DNA from: Gracilimonas sp040882225
Lineage (GTDB): Bacteria > Bacteroidota > Rhodothermia > Balneolales > Balneolaceae
Assembly: GCA_040882225.1 (NCBI GenBank)
Contig: JBBEBR010000017.1
Span: 212,266 to 276,265 of the forward strand
Direction of reading: 5' to 3'
Length of the DNA: 64,000 bases
Position numbers and translations under genes: made by a program. Shown one piece after another: positions 55,801 to 63,948 of the stretch (its first letter is position 1; every line of letters starts with the position of its first letter). The notes beneath the pieces were generated by a model, which searched no databases, was not told the DNA's origin, and saw only the letters and a program-made list of their open reading frames with translations.

Positions 55801-57452
55801 GTGCCATCATCAGCCAAAAGTAAGGTATGAGATGTATTCATAGTGCCTGAACGATTATTACTTGAAACAGCAATATCAACAATTCTTTTTCCATCTAAAT
55901 TGGTATGGGTAAGCAAGGTTGGCACATCCACATCGAGGCTGTCGCCATTGCCAAGTGTTCCAAATTGCCCGTTTCCAAAACTGAAAACCTTACCTTCAGA
56001 GGTTAACAAATAGGATGTTCTTCCTCCTGCTTTCACATCGGTAATGATATGACCTGTAAGATTCGAATGAGCTATTTTTGTAGGAGTATCTTTAAGCGTT
56101 CTAAAACTCCTAGGAGTAAGAGAAGCAGGGCTACCTAAACTAATACCCTCACCTTTATTAGCTCGAAACCAAAACAGCGTACCATCTGATGATAACAGTG
56201 CAGCAGATTCATCTGTAGTTCGTATTTTTGTGATTGATTTTCCTTGTAAATACGTTGTGTTTAATGGTAGCGCACGCTTTGTATTAGCTGTATATCCTGT
56301 ACCAGCATTGATTCCAGCTCCAAACAAGGTACCATCGCTCGCCAGAAACAGGTTCATAGACGAGCTTACAGCGGCGGCGACTATGGATTTGTTTTCAAAT
56401 TGTGATGGGGGGATTTGCACAAATGCGGTATCAACTTCCGTTGCAAAGCCATGTCTTCGTAATGCATCATATCCTGAAACAAAAACGCTTCCAACGCTAT
56501 CAATGGCAATATTACCATTACCATTCGCTTGTGATAATGATGCGATACTGCTTATGGTCTTACCATCCAGGCCATATATAACTGGTGTGGGGGTATTTAC
56601 ATCTTGGGCTTGTGTACCGATACCAAGCCCACCCCTTTTAAACCCACACGTAAATAGTGTGCCATCAGAAGCAAGAAACATACTTACTGATTCACTTATT
56701 GCAATATCAACTATGGTTTTATTCAAAAACTGTTGGGCGGGAATTTCAACAGGAATAAGTGCATTAAAAAAGTCTCCTTTGCCTAACTGCCCATTTGAAT
56801 TCTTTCCAAAACCAAATACTTTATTCGACTTAGTAAGTAATAATGTATGGCTTCTTGATATCCAGACTTTTACAATTTTTTCATCTCCCAAATTCGTGCT
56901 ATCTACAGGAGTAATTGCTTCGATTCGACTTTGATGGCTTCCTACTCCCAGGTAACCAGCTGGATTATTGCCAATAACAAAGAGTGTCCCTGCTTCAGAA
57001 AGAAACATACTGAACCTATCCCCTGCATAAACGTTTACAATGGTTGCTGTATCTAAGCCGGCCTCTTGTATTAGTCTGGGTTCGAAATAATTATCACCAG
57101 ATGCAACATTAGACGTTCCTAATTCATAGCTCGAAGCAGTACCCCAGCCATATATTTCTCCTTCGCTGGTAAGGACCAACACGTGAGTTAATCCTATGGA
57201 AATATCCGTAATCGTTTTACCTGCAATCGTTGGGTGAGTAACGGCTTGTGCTAAATCAATTCGGTTTTCACCACCATGACCTAATTCGCCGTAAACGCCA
57301 GTGCCAAAAGAGTACACATCACCTTTTTCGTCGAGTACTAGGCTGTGAGCTGCACCAACCGCAATTTTGGCGGTGGTGGTTTGGGCGAATGCACCCGGGT
57401 TCTGCGCGGTAACAAAGAGCATCCCGAAAAATAAATAGGCGAATATTTTCAT
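52860..57452 (-). CDS. RCC1-repeat and LamG-like secreted protein with type IX sorting tail (cassette 3)
   Basis: ATG 57452 gives 1,530 residues with a signal peptide (MKIFAYLFFGMLFVTAQNPG, then AFAQ). An upstream frame to 57545 would run through the direct-repeat operator and is unlikely. About residues 30-800 are RCC1-type repeats (SLVLDEKGDVYSFGTGVYGE, LLADDGTLFSMGRNTFGQLG), expected to form one or two seven-bladed propellers. A LamG-like domain follows (about 830-1047, LVLHLDAERLG...YLYAKYGLK), then the shared region (DLWTQGFPGAK, GFTLMGNPFRYDIDWD, YNGFFVQ) and the sorting tail (PNPFNPSTVINYQLPV to TKKLTLIK). It is exported and probably surface-bound. Followed by a PID-CTERM gene. No divergent sensor here; upstream is a REP array, so a sensor may have been lost. 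Confidence 0.92.
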   Translation of the reverse strand: MKIFAYLFFGMLFVTAQNPGAFAQTTTAKIAVGAAHSLVLDEKGDVYSFGTGVYGELGHGGENRIDLAQAVTHPTIAGKTITDISIGLTHVLVLTSEGEIYGWGTASSYELGTSNVASGDNYFEPRLIQEAGLDTATIVNVYAGDRFSMFLSEAGTLFVIGNNPAGYLGVGSHQSRIEAITPVDSTNLGDEKIVKVWISRSHTLLLTKSNKVFGFGKNSNGQLGKGDFFNALIPVEIPAQQFLNKTIVDIAISESVSMFLASDGTLFTCGFKRGGLGIGTQAQDVNTPTPVIYGLDGKTISSIASLSQANGNGNIAIDSVGSVFVSGYDALRRHGFATEVDTAFVQIPPSQFENKSIVAAAVSSSMNLFLASDGTLFGAGINAGTGYTANTKRALPLNTTYLQGKSITKIRTTDESAALLSSDGTLFWFRANKGEGISLGSPASLTPRSFRTLKDTPTKIAHSNLTGHIITDVKAGGRTSYLLTSEGKVFSFGNGQFGTLGNGDSLDVDVPTLLTHTNLDGKRIVDIAVSSNNRSGTMNTSHTLLLADDGTLFSMGRNTFGQLGVGDTRNRFVPTPVTTNLGGKTITKIAVGGENSMAIASDGSVFLWGKGGIGEMGFGNFNNLNVPTLASHANVGGKKIIRGAIGSFYDSPNNFPHFLVLTEDHTLYSFGEGGDGQLGQGVKGLGADNNVPTQVIDTMLIGETIVAIEAGLNKSMLLTQSGKLFGWGNAQKMGFDVSSTADYVVPTELISDDLDGRRVLEMRAHSNHGLALYDDGTVLSFGNYYLAENYGVLGNGPTSGDGTLTSHYSDQHLPTKIANLNTYNSPVPNDNLVLHLDAERLGYSTANDSINTWGNLANTAQNAVHPGLAFHPLRADSAINNRPAMRFNGSNQYFVLPNTTDLGIQSNDYEVFLVAKSSNPNIQFLLAGQTLGQHELHLNGEAGARFIPVSNTAYYVDVGSSGAFTNGNAQLINLQATNTFGKVSVNRTVSTINNNNSHSPNSGDLYLGKRTDSTFFFNGDIAEVIVYNSVLSDADRGRVEDYLYAKYGLKNVINKSFTLTGTEGWRLLANPVADSSFAPLLSDLWTQGFPGAKAESGTPNVFTWDTTTATSDNTNWKALSRMDSTLQPGTAALVYVFSDDNYTEEGDAGFPKTLNVTGIEPLGTQNVSSKLNPNKNGFTLMGNPFRYDIDWDAVTKDSLSNSVYVYDHNAAGWKSWNGTLGSLTDGTIGAYNGFFVQTLGASAKLEIPDSAKTYTAEEFLGKQVVKANPLYFSLEVSSESGFTNKAWFQFSEDGQLDLDASDAHKLVSLSGNYVSVASLSTESTPLDINSLPLRDEVFEIPVELTTTESGKHSFALKDVNFPESWNVALYDSETGERSALKEPYSVTIHSAKAKTVEAQDIRSPLGIVFSPNPAKSKQAASRFILIITPGATVDNEPVNDLPKTVDLQQNYPNPFNPSTVINYQLPVSSEVRLEVFDVMGRKVATLIDGESKSAGRYNITFDARHLASGMYIYRLRAGNSVFTKKLTLIK

Positions 57453-57507
57453 AATCTGAATTAGATAAGGTTTCAAAGAATCTCGCGTAAAAGCTATTAA
57501 ATTCCTA

Positions 57508-57545
57508 CTGCGCAGGTGTGCCAACTTTCTACGTAAATGTGCCAA
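57508..57545. promoter_or_regulatory. 21-bp direct-repeat operator before the RCC1 cassette
   Basis: CTGCGCAGGTGTGCCAA (57508-57524) and CTACGTAAATGTGCCAA (57529-57545) are 17-bp direct repeats exactly 21 bp apart, 13 of 17 identical, 56 bases before the chosen start codon of the RCC1 gene. The sequence differs from the cassette 1 and 2 operators but the geometry is the same, so a different AraC-type hybrid sensor is the likely binder. Confidence 0.6.
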
Positions 57546-57660
57546 TATTGGGTTTAAGGGTCTTTGCGAGCAGAGCGAAGCAATCCCAGCTTGAAGGCAG
57601 ACACACTGAGAGACCGCTTTGGTTCCCTCTCAAAAAAGTGTGATACAATTCACCTTCCCC

Positions 57661-58400
57661 ATTCCAACACCGCACCAGCGAGACGCTGGCGTTAGGCGGT
57701 GTGCTTATTTTTTAAATGATCCGAGGCCGGAACCTGTCCCCATGCCTGGTCTAAGCATCTCGCATGGACCAAAAAAGTGTCAGATTATTCCAACACCACA
57801 CCAGCGAGACGCTGGCGTTAGGCGGTGTACTTATTTTTTATATGATCCGAGGCCGGAACCTGTCCCCATGCCTGGTCTAAGCGTCTCGCTTGGACCAAAA
57901 AAGTGTCAGATTATTCCAACACCACACCAGCGAGACGCTGGCGTTAGGCGGTGTACTTATTTTTTATATGATCCGAGGCCGGAACCTGTCCCCATGCCTG
58001 TTCTAAGCATCTCGCATGGACCAAAAAAGTGTCAGGTTATTCCAACACCACACCAGCCGGACGCTGGCGTTAGGTGGTGTACTTATTTTTTATATGATCC
58101 GAGGCCGGAACCTGTCCCCATGCCTGGTCTAAGCGTCTCGCTTGGACCAAAAAAGTGTCAGATTATTCCAACACCACACCAGCGAGACGCTGGCGTTAGG
58201 CGGTGTGCTTATTTTTTAAATGATCCGAGGCCGGAACCTGTCCCCATGCCTGGTCTAAGCATCTCGCATGGACCAAAAAAGTGTCAGATTATTCCAACAC
58301 CACACCAGCGAGACGCTGGCGTTAGGCGGTGCGCTGGCACCTTGCACGGCTGCTAATTTTATCTCCTGACTGTTCTAAGCGTCCCGCCTGGAACCAATGT
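57661..58400. repeat. 126-bp tandem array of paired REP-like hairpins
   Basis: Five full units start at 57661, 57787, 57913, 58039 and 58165, exactly 126 bp apart. A sixth from 58291 degenerates by about 58400. Each unit has one hairpin CCAGCGAGACGCTGG followed by GCGTTAGG and, about 60 bases on, the inverse hairpin GGTCTAAGCG-TCT-CGCTTGGACC (or a CATCTCGCATGG variant), i.e. a head-to-head REP pair. Because 126 is a multiple of three an open frame runs through it, but there is no sign of a real protein. Confidence 0.85.
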
Positions 58401-58412
58401 GCAATAAATGAG

Positions 58413-58622
58413 TTACCCCAACGGGTGTTCCCCAAATCGCTCCTCAAATACTTCGCGAAAAGTGGTGGCGCTTTTATAACCCACAGCGGCGGCGAGTTCC
58501 GTTACTGGCAATGAATGCGCGTGCAGAGGTAAGAACTGTAAAGCCAATCGCTTGGATATACAACTAACCCGGCTTTTACGACAGAGATAGTATCTAGCGG
58601 CATTGCTAACTCCTAACTGCAT
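58413..58622 (-). pseudogene. chimeric remnant: AraC helix-turn-helix fragment joined to a RAYT fragment
   Basis: Two pieces are fused. The 3' part encodes PVTELAAAVGYKSATTFREV and then FEERFGEHPLG, the second helix-turn-helix of an AraC-family regulator. The 5' part (about 58525-58578) matches the RAYT gene at about 50684-50737 at nucleotide level with very few differences and, in another frame, encodes VKAGLVVYPSDWLYSS. The resulting 69-codon frame is not a functional gene. The AraC piece could be the last trace of a hybrid sensor once paired with the RCC1 cassette (speculative). Confidence 0.65.
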
Positions 58623-60692
58623 TCACCCCATCCCGTAAAATTTCTCTTTCTCTTCGAAATACGGAGCGAAAACTTCTCGGAGTTTCTCATTTTCTGAGGA
58701 ACGTAATCCCGGATCATTTCGCAACAAGCTGGTAGCTTTCTCTTTGGCCTGATTAAGTATGAATTGATCTTCTACGATATCTGCGAATTTAAAATCAGGA
58801 AGGCCGCTTTGTTTGGTCCCGAGAAAATCACCCGGGCCACGGAGTTTTAGGTCGGCCTCGGCGATACGAAACCCATCGTTGGTTTCTTCCATGGTTTTGA
58901 GACGGAAGGCACCGGCTTTGCTCACCTTCACATCCGGCATCAGGATGCAATAACTTTGGCGTTCACCACGACCAATTCTTCCCCGCAACTGATGCAGCTG
59001 CGACAGCCCAAATCGTTCGGCGTGTTCAATTACCATCACGGATGCATTGGCAACATCAACCCCAACTTCAATTACCGTAGTTGAAACCAGTATCTGGATC
59101 TCATTTTTGATGAATGCTTTCATTACTTCATCCTTTTCCTCTGTTTTCATCCTGCCGTGCAACAGGCCCACTTTAAAATCAGGGAATCGCTTTTTGATCT
59201 TTTCAAAACCGGCGGTCGCATCTTTCAAATCAAGCGCTTCCGATTCTTCCACCAACGGATAAACCACGTAAACTTGTCCGCTGTCTTCCATTTCCTGCCG
59301 CACAAAGCTAAAAACATCTTCCCGCTTTTTATTACTTCGGATGGCTGTCTTAATCGGTTTCCTTCCTTTAGGTAAATCTTTTATGACGGAAACATCCAGA
59401 TCGGCATATACTGTCATGGCCAAAGAACGGGGAATAGGAGTGGCGCTCATCACCAGCATATGAGGATGATCGCCCTTGTTAAGCAGTTCCGATCTTTGCT
59501 TCACCCCAAAACGATGTTGCTCATCAATAATGGCGATTCCAAGATTATGAAATCGAATATCATCCTGAATGATGGCGTGCGTTCCAACTACAATCTGGCA
59601 ATTTCCACCTTCTATATCAGTGAGGATATCCGTTCGCAAAGCCTTTTTTTGTGCTCCGATCAAAAGTCGAACATTGACATTCAACCCATTGAGTTGTTCG
59701 GCGAGTGTTCGGAAATGTTGTTCGGCCAGGATTTCGGTAGGGGCAAGAAAAGCTGCCTGAAAACCATTATCTAAAGCCATCAACATTGCTCCAATCGCAA
59801 CTATAGTTTTCCCGGATCCTACATCGCCCTGTATCAAGCGGTTCATTTGCTTGCCTGACCGCACGTCTTTTTTGATATCTGAAAGTGTGGATATTTGTCC
59901 CTTGGTTAATTCAAAAGGCAGGAGTTTGTTGAAAAAGGTTAAAGTGAAATTTCCGGTATCATTAAACAGATGTCCGTTTGCTCTTTCCTTTACTATATGG
60001 TGAATTTTCTCCATGCTAAGCTCAAACAGAAAAAGCTCTTCAAACTTGAAGCGGTTGAGCGCATTTTTATGTTCGTTATGATTTTCAGGAGAATGGATCA
60101 TCCGGTAGGCGTCGGTACGAGAAGGAAATTTTTGATCCTCAATTAGTGAATTCGGTAAAAACTCAGGAATTGGAGTTTGTTTAAGTATTTCCAAAATCCA
60201 ACCCTGTATCAGTTTACTTGATATTCGTGCTTTACTAAACTCCTTCCCGCCCGGATAAATCGGGAATATTCGGGAAAAAGAAGCGAGATCGCCTTCCGAA
60301 GAAATCTTATCAACCTCCGGATGTGCTATGGTGATAGACTTGCCATATTTTTTTGCAGAGCCGAAAAAGGCTACAATTTCACCCTCCTTAAAATTCTTGC
60401 TGAAATAGTCAGCGCCCCGAAACCAAACTCCTTTAAGACTATCGGTAGAATCAGTAATGGTTATTTCGAGCCTTTTTTTCTTTCCAAAACCCGCCATACT
60501 TATATCAGTAATTTTGCCGGCAACGGTAACTTCCTCTCCGGCGCCCATTAGATGCTTTATTTTTTGGGTGTTTGACCGATCTAAATATCGGCGGGGGAAG
60601 AAATTTAAAAGATCGGTAGCGGAACGGATACCCTCACTGGCAAGAGCTTCAAGCCGTTTAGTACTTAAACCGTATAATTCAGATATTTTCAA
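58623..60692 (-). CDS. recG: ATP-dependent DNA helicase RecG
   Basis: 689 residues, the usual RecG length. Remodels stalled replication forks and branch-migrates Holliday junctions. An N-terminal OB-fold wedge region (VAGKITDISMAGFGKKKRLE) precedes helicase motifs: Walker A GDVGSGKTIVA, DEQH box in IIDEQHRFG, SATPIPRSLAMT, STTVIEVGVDV and the motif VI region QLRGRIGRG. The C-terminal GPGDFLGTKQSGLPDFKFAD is characteristic of RecG. Transcribed away from the str operon; its start is 191 bases from rpsL. Directly downstream is the AraC/RAYT remnant. Confidence 0.97.
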   Translation of the reverse strand: MKISELYGLSTKRLEALASEGIRSATDLLNFFPRRYLDRSNTQKIKHLMGAGEEVTVAGKITDISMAGFGKKKRLEITITDSTDSLKGVWFRGADYFSKNFKEGEIVAFFGSAKKYGKSITIAHPEVDKISSEGDLASFSRIFPIYPGGKEFSKARISSKLIQGWILEILKQTPIPEFLPNSLIEDQKFPSRTDAYRMIHSPENHNEHKNALNRFKFEELFLFELSMEKIHHIVKERANGHLFNDTGNFTLTFFNKLLPFELTKGQISTLSDIKKDVRSGKQMNRLIQGDVGSGKTIVAIGAMLMALDNGFQAAFLAPTEILAEQHFRTLAEQLNGLNVNVRLLIGAQKKALRTDILTDIEGGNCQIVVGTHAIIQDDIRFHNLGIAIIDEQHRFGVKQRSELLNKGDHPHMLVMSATPIPRSLAMTVYADLDVSVIKDLPKGRKPIKTAIRSNKKREDVFSFVRQEMEDSGQVYVVYPLVEESEALDLKDATAGFEKIKKRFPDFKVGLLHGRMKTEEKDEVMKAFIKNEIQILVSTTVIEVGVDVANASVMVIEHAERFGLSQLHQLRGRIGRGERQSYCILMPDVKVSKAGAFRLKTMEETNDGFRIAEADLKLRGPGDFLGTKQSGLPDFKFADIVEDQFILNQAKEKATSLLRNDPGLRSSENEKLREVFAPYFEEKEKFYGMG

Positions 60693-60810
60693 GTGATATA
60701 AAAGTATGTATCAGTTAATAAATAAAACAGTACCCAAAAGTGGGTTGATGTCCTTAAAGAAGTTAAATGAAGGGGCATCTAATATTTTATGAAATAATTA
60801 GTAGAATTAT

Positions 60811-60843
60811 TTTGCATTAAATCAGCGATGTTCCCTATATTTG
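60811..60843 (+). promoter_or_regulatory. Bacteroidota-type promoter of the str operon
   Basis: TTTG (60811-60814), a 21-base spacer and TATATTTG (60836-60843) match the -33 TTTG / -7 TANNTTTG consensus known from Bacteroidota. It lies 40 bases before the rpsL start. Confidence 0.65.
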
Positions 60844-60883
60844 CAAGCTCTCGATTTGATGGGAATAACCAAATTTTTGAACA

Positions 60884-61258
60884 GTGCCTACTATACAACA
60901 ACTCATACGAAAAGGTAGAAAAACTAAAGTAAGGAAAACAACTTCTCCTGCTCTGCAGAATTGTCCGCAGAAACGAGGAGTTTGTGTTCGTGTTTATACC
61001 ACGACTCCTAAAAAACCAAACTCTGCGCTTCGAAAAGTGGCGCGTGTACGTTTGACGAACGGAATTGAAGTATCCGCTTACATTCCGGGTGAAGGTCACA
61101 ACTTGCAAGAGCATAGTATTGTATTGATTCGTGGTGGCCGTGTAAAAGATTTGCCGGGTGTTAGATACCATATTATCAGAGGTACTTTGGATACTGCCGG
61201 TGTTGAGGGTAGAACACAAAGTCGTAGCTTGTATGGCACCAAGAGGCCAAAAGGGTAA
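60884..61258 (+). CDS. rpsL: 30S ribosomal protein S12
   Basis: 124 residues starting at GTG 60884 with the usual PTIQQLIRKGR N-terminus. Contains TTPKKPNSALRKVARVRL and HSIVLIRGGRVKDLPGVRYH, the decoding-centre loops. The lysine positions linked to streptomycin resistance appear wild type (PKKPNSALRK and RVKDLPG). First gene of the rpsL-rpsG-fusA-tuf operon. Confidence 0.98.
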   Translation: MPTIQQLIRKGRKTKVRKTTSPALQNCPQKRGVCVRVYTTTPKKPNSALRKVARVRLTNGIEVSAYIPGEGHNLQEHSIVLIRGGRVKDLPGVRYHIIRGTLDTAGVEGRTQSRSLYGTKRPKG

Positions 61259-61284
61259 CATTAAGAAATTAGAATTGATCGAGC

Positions 61285-61752
61285 ATGCGTAGAAAAACAG
61301 CAGAAAAACGAGATGTACAACCAGATCCAATATTCGAGGATAAATTAGTAACTCGTTTTGTAAACAACCTGATGCGGGACGGTAAGAAAAACGTTGCCCG
61401 TAAAATTGTATACCAGGCATTTGAAGTAATTGAAGAAAAAACTGGTGAAACCGGCGTAGAAATATTCCGGTCTGCACTTCAGAATTCAACACCGGTGGTA
61501 GAGGTTAAATCTCGCCGTGTTGGTGGTGCAACTTATCAGGTTCCTATTGAGGTTCGCCAAGAACGCGGAACCGCATTGGGAATGCGATGGATAATCAGGG
61601 CGGCAAGAACCCGAAACGACAAATCCATGTCTATCCGTCTTTCAAGAGAGCTGATAGATGCATCCAACAATGAAGGTGGTGCCGTTCGTAAGAAAGATGA
61701 AGTGCACCGTATGGCAGATGCCAACAAAGCATTTGCTCATTTTAGATTTTAA
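61285..61752 (+). CDS. rpsG: 30S ribosomal protein S7
   Basis: 155 residues, 26 bases after rpsL. MRRKTAEKRDVQPDPIFEDK start, KLVTRFVNNLMRDGKK, the RRVGGATYQVPIEV beta-hairpin and a C-terminal KKDEVHRMADANKAFAHFRF are standard for S7, which nucleates the 3' domain of 16S rRNA and can repress the operon in other bacteria. No divergence of note. Confidence 0.98.
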   Translation: MRRKTAEKRDVQPDPIFEDKLVTRFVNNLMRDGKKNVARKIVYQAFEVIEEKTGETGVEIFRSALQNSTPVVEVKSRRVGGATYQVPIEVRQERGTALGMRWIIRAARTRNDKSMSIRLSRELIDASNNEGGAVRKKDEVHRMADANKAFAHFRF

Positions 61753-61775
61753 AAAAGTATTAGTTAGAAGTTATT

Positions 61776-63917
61776 ATGTCAGAAGTTAAAACAGCAACCG
61801 ATCCTAAAGTTCTCGATATGATCCGCCGCACGCGGAACATCGGTATTATGGCGCATATTGACGCCGGTAAAACTACCGTAACCGAGCGAATTTTATTTTA
61901 TACCGGCCGTAGTCACCGAATGGGTGAGGTACATGATGGTGCCGCTACTATGGACTGGATGGAGCAAGAGCAAGAGCGTGGAATTACTATTACTTCTGCC
62001 GCTACTCATTGTATCTGGAAAGATCACCGAATAAATATTATTGATACTCCTGGTCACGTTGACTTCACCGTTGAAGTTGAGCGTTCTCTTCGGGTGTTGG
62101 ATGGTGCGGTTTTTGTGCTTTGTTCTGTAGGTGCAGTTCAGCCTCAGTCTGAAACGGTATGGCGGCAGGCAAATAAGTATAAAGTTCCCTGTATGGCCTT
62201 TGTTAATAAAATGGACCGTACCGGATCTGACTTTTATAATGTAGTTGGCCAGCTCGACAGAAAGTTAAACGCCAATCCAATCCCTATTCAAATTCCTATC
62301 GGATCTGAAGAACATTTTAAGGGAGTAATTGACCTTATTAATATGAGGGGAATTGTTTGGGATGATGAGTCTTTGGGTGCAAAGTACGATGTGATTGATA
62401 TTCCCGCTGATTTGCAAGAAAAAGCAGACGAGTATCGTGTGTTGATGCTTGAGGCTATTGCAGACCACGACGAAACTTTGATGGAAAAATATCTGAATGA
62501 AGAAGAAATTTCCGAAGAGGAAATTCTTGCAGCCATCCGTCTTGCAACTATTGCAAAGGATATTACTCCAGTAATGTGTGGTACTGCACTTAAGAATAAA
62601 GGTGTTCAGGCAATGCTTGATAAAGTGCTGGCTTTCATGCCCAGCCCGCTTGATATTCCTGCAGTAAAAGGCATTAATCCTGATACTGAAAAAGAAGTTG
62701 AAAGAGCTCCTGATGTTAACGCTCCATTCTCCTCGCTTGCCTTCAAAATTATGACCGACCCTTATGTAGGGAAGTTGACCTTTGTTCGGGTTTATTCCGG
62801 GAGGTTAGAAAAAGGCTCTTATGTTTTGAATGCCTCAACAGGCAATAAAGAACGTGTTGGCCGTCTTCTTGAGATGCATGCCAACGACAAAAAAGATTTA
62901 GATTTCATCCAGGCTGGAGATATTGCAGCTATAGTGGGAGCCAAAGAAGTGTACACTGGCGATACCTTCTGCGATTTAGACCACCCTGTGATTTTAGAGC
63001 AAATTACTTTCCCTGAGCCGGTAATTAAATTAGCTGTTGAGCCTAAAACAAAGGCTGATAGCGAGAAATTATCAACAGGGCTTCAGAAGCTTGCTGAAGA
63101 AGATCCTACTTTCCAGGTTAAAACAGATCACGAAACAGGCCAAACTACCATTGCTGGTATGGGTGAGCTTCACCTCGAGATTATTGTAGACCGCCTGAAA
63201 AGAGAATTTAAGGTAGAAGCCAATGTTGGCGCTCCCCAAGTATCTTATCGTGAAACTATTTCCAAAACCATTGAGCATCGCGAGATTTATAAGAAGCAAA
63301 CTGGTGGTCGTGGTAAATTTGCCGATATCACTTTTGAAATAGGCCCTCTTGAGCATTTCAAAGATTATGACGGCAACAAAGATCGTGTTACTGAAGTTGA
63401 CGGCTTTATGTTTATCAATGAAGTTGTTGGTGGTAACATCCCTCGTGAATTTATTCCTTCCGTAATGAAGGGATTCCAACAAGCACTTGGTAATGGTATC
63501 CAAGCCAATTATTCTGTTGAAAACGTAGGAGTAAGATTAATTGACGGTTCTTATCATGATGTGGATTCCGATCAATTAAGTTTTGAACTCTGTGCCAAAC
63601 TTGGTTTCAGAGAATCAGCCCGTAAGGCCAAGCCGATTATTCTTGAACCAGTAATGAAGGTTGAAGTTATTACACCCGAAGATTATATGGGTGATGTAAT
63701 TGGTGACCTTAATAGCCGTCGTGGAATTATGCAAAGCATGGATACAAGCAGTGAGGGTTCTGTTGTGAAAGCGAATGTTCCGCTGTCAGAAATGTTTGGC
63801 TATTCAACAGATTTGCGATCCCTTACACAGGGTCGTGCAGTTTACTCAATGGAGTTTGAAGACTACACTCCAGTTCCTGACTCACTTGCTCAGGAAATAA
63901 TTGAAAGTCAATCATAA
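61776..63917 (+). CDS. fusA: translation elongation factor G
   Basis: 713 residues, 23 bases after rpsG. GTPase motifs: P-loop AHIDAGKTTVTERIL, switch I RGITITSAATH, DTPGHVDF and NKMD. Further domains run through IVDRLKREF (domain III) and the domain IV-V part GGNIPREFIPSVMKGFQQAL and GYSTDLRSLTQGRA. Drives ribosomal translocation. Typical length; placement between rpsG and tuf is canonical, supporting housekeeping EF-G. Confidence 0.98.
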   Translation: MSEVKTATDPKVLDMIRRTRNIGIMAHIDAGKTTVTERILFYTGRSHRMGEVHDGAATMDWMEQEQERGITITSAATHCIWKDHRINIIDTPGHVDFTVEVERSLRVLDGAVFVLCSVGAVQPQSETVWRQANKYKVPCMAFVNKMDRTGSDFYNVVGQLDRKLNANPIPIQIPIGSEEHFKGVIDLINMRGIVWDDESLGAKYDVIDIPADLQEKADEYRVLMLEAIADHDETLMEKYLNEEEISEEEILAAIRLATIAKDITPVMCGTALKNKGVQAMLDKVLAFMPSPLDIPAVKGINPDTEKEVERAPDVNAPFSSLAFKIMTDPYVGKLTFVRVYSGRLEKGSYVLNASTGNKERVGRLLEMHANDKKDLDFIQAGDIAAIVGAKEVYTGDTFCDLDHPVILEQITFPEPVIKLAVEPKTKADSEKLSTGLQKLAEEDPTFQVKTDHETGQTTIAGMGELHLEIIVDRLKREFKVEANVGAPQVSYRETISKTIEHREIYKKQTGGRGKFADITFEIGPLEHFKDYDGNKDRVTEVDGFMFINEVVGGNIPREFIPSVMKGFQQALGNGIQANYSVENVGVRLIDGSYHDVDSDQLSFELCAKLGFRESARKAKPIILEPVMKVEVITPEDYMGDVIGDLNSRRGIMQSMDTSSEGSVVKANVPLSEMFGYSTDLRSLTQGRAVYSMEFEDYTPVPDSLAQEIIESQS

Positions 63918-63948
63918 ACAAGAAATTCACTAACTAATACAAAGTATC

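Noticed and set aside
57619..58356. Open frame of 245 codons with a 42-residue repeat over the REP array
   Set aside because: The frame stays open only because the unit is 126 bp. The same hairpins elsewhere are not in a conserved frame, and there is no signal or known motif.
57661..58400. CRISPR array
   Set aside because: Period of 126 bp with no short repeat/unique spacer alternation, and no cas gene; the whole unit is conserved.
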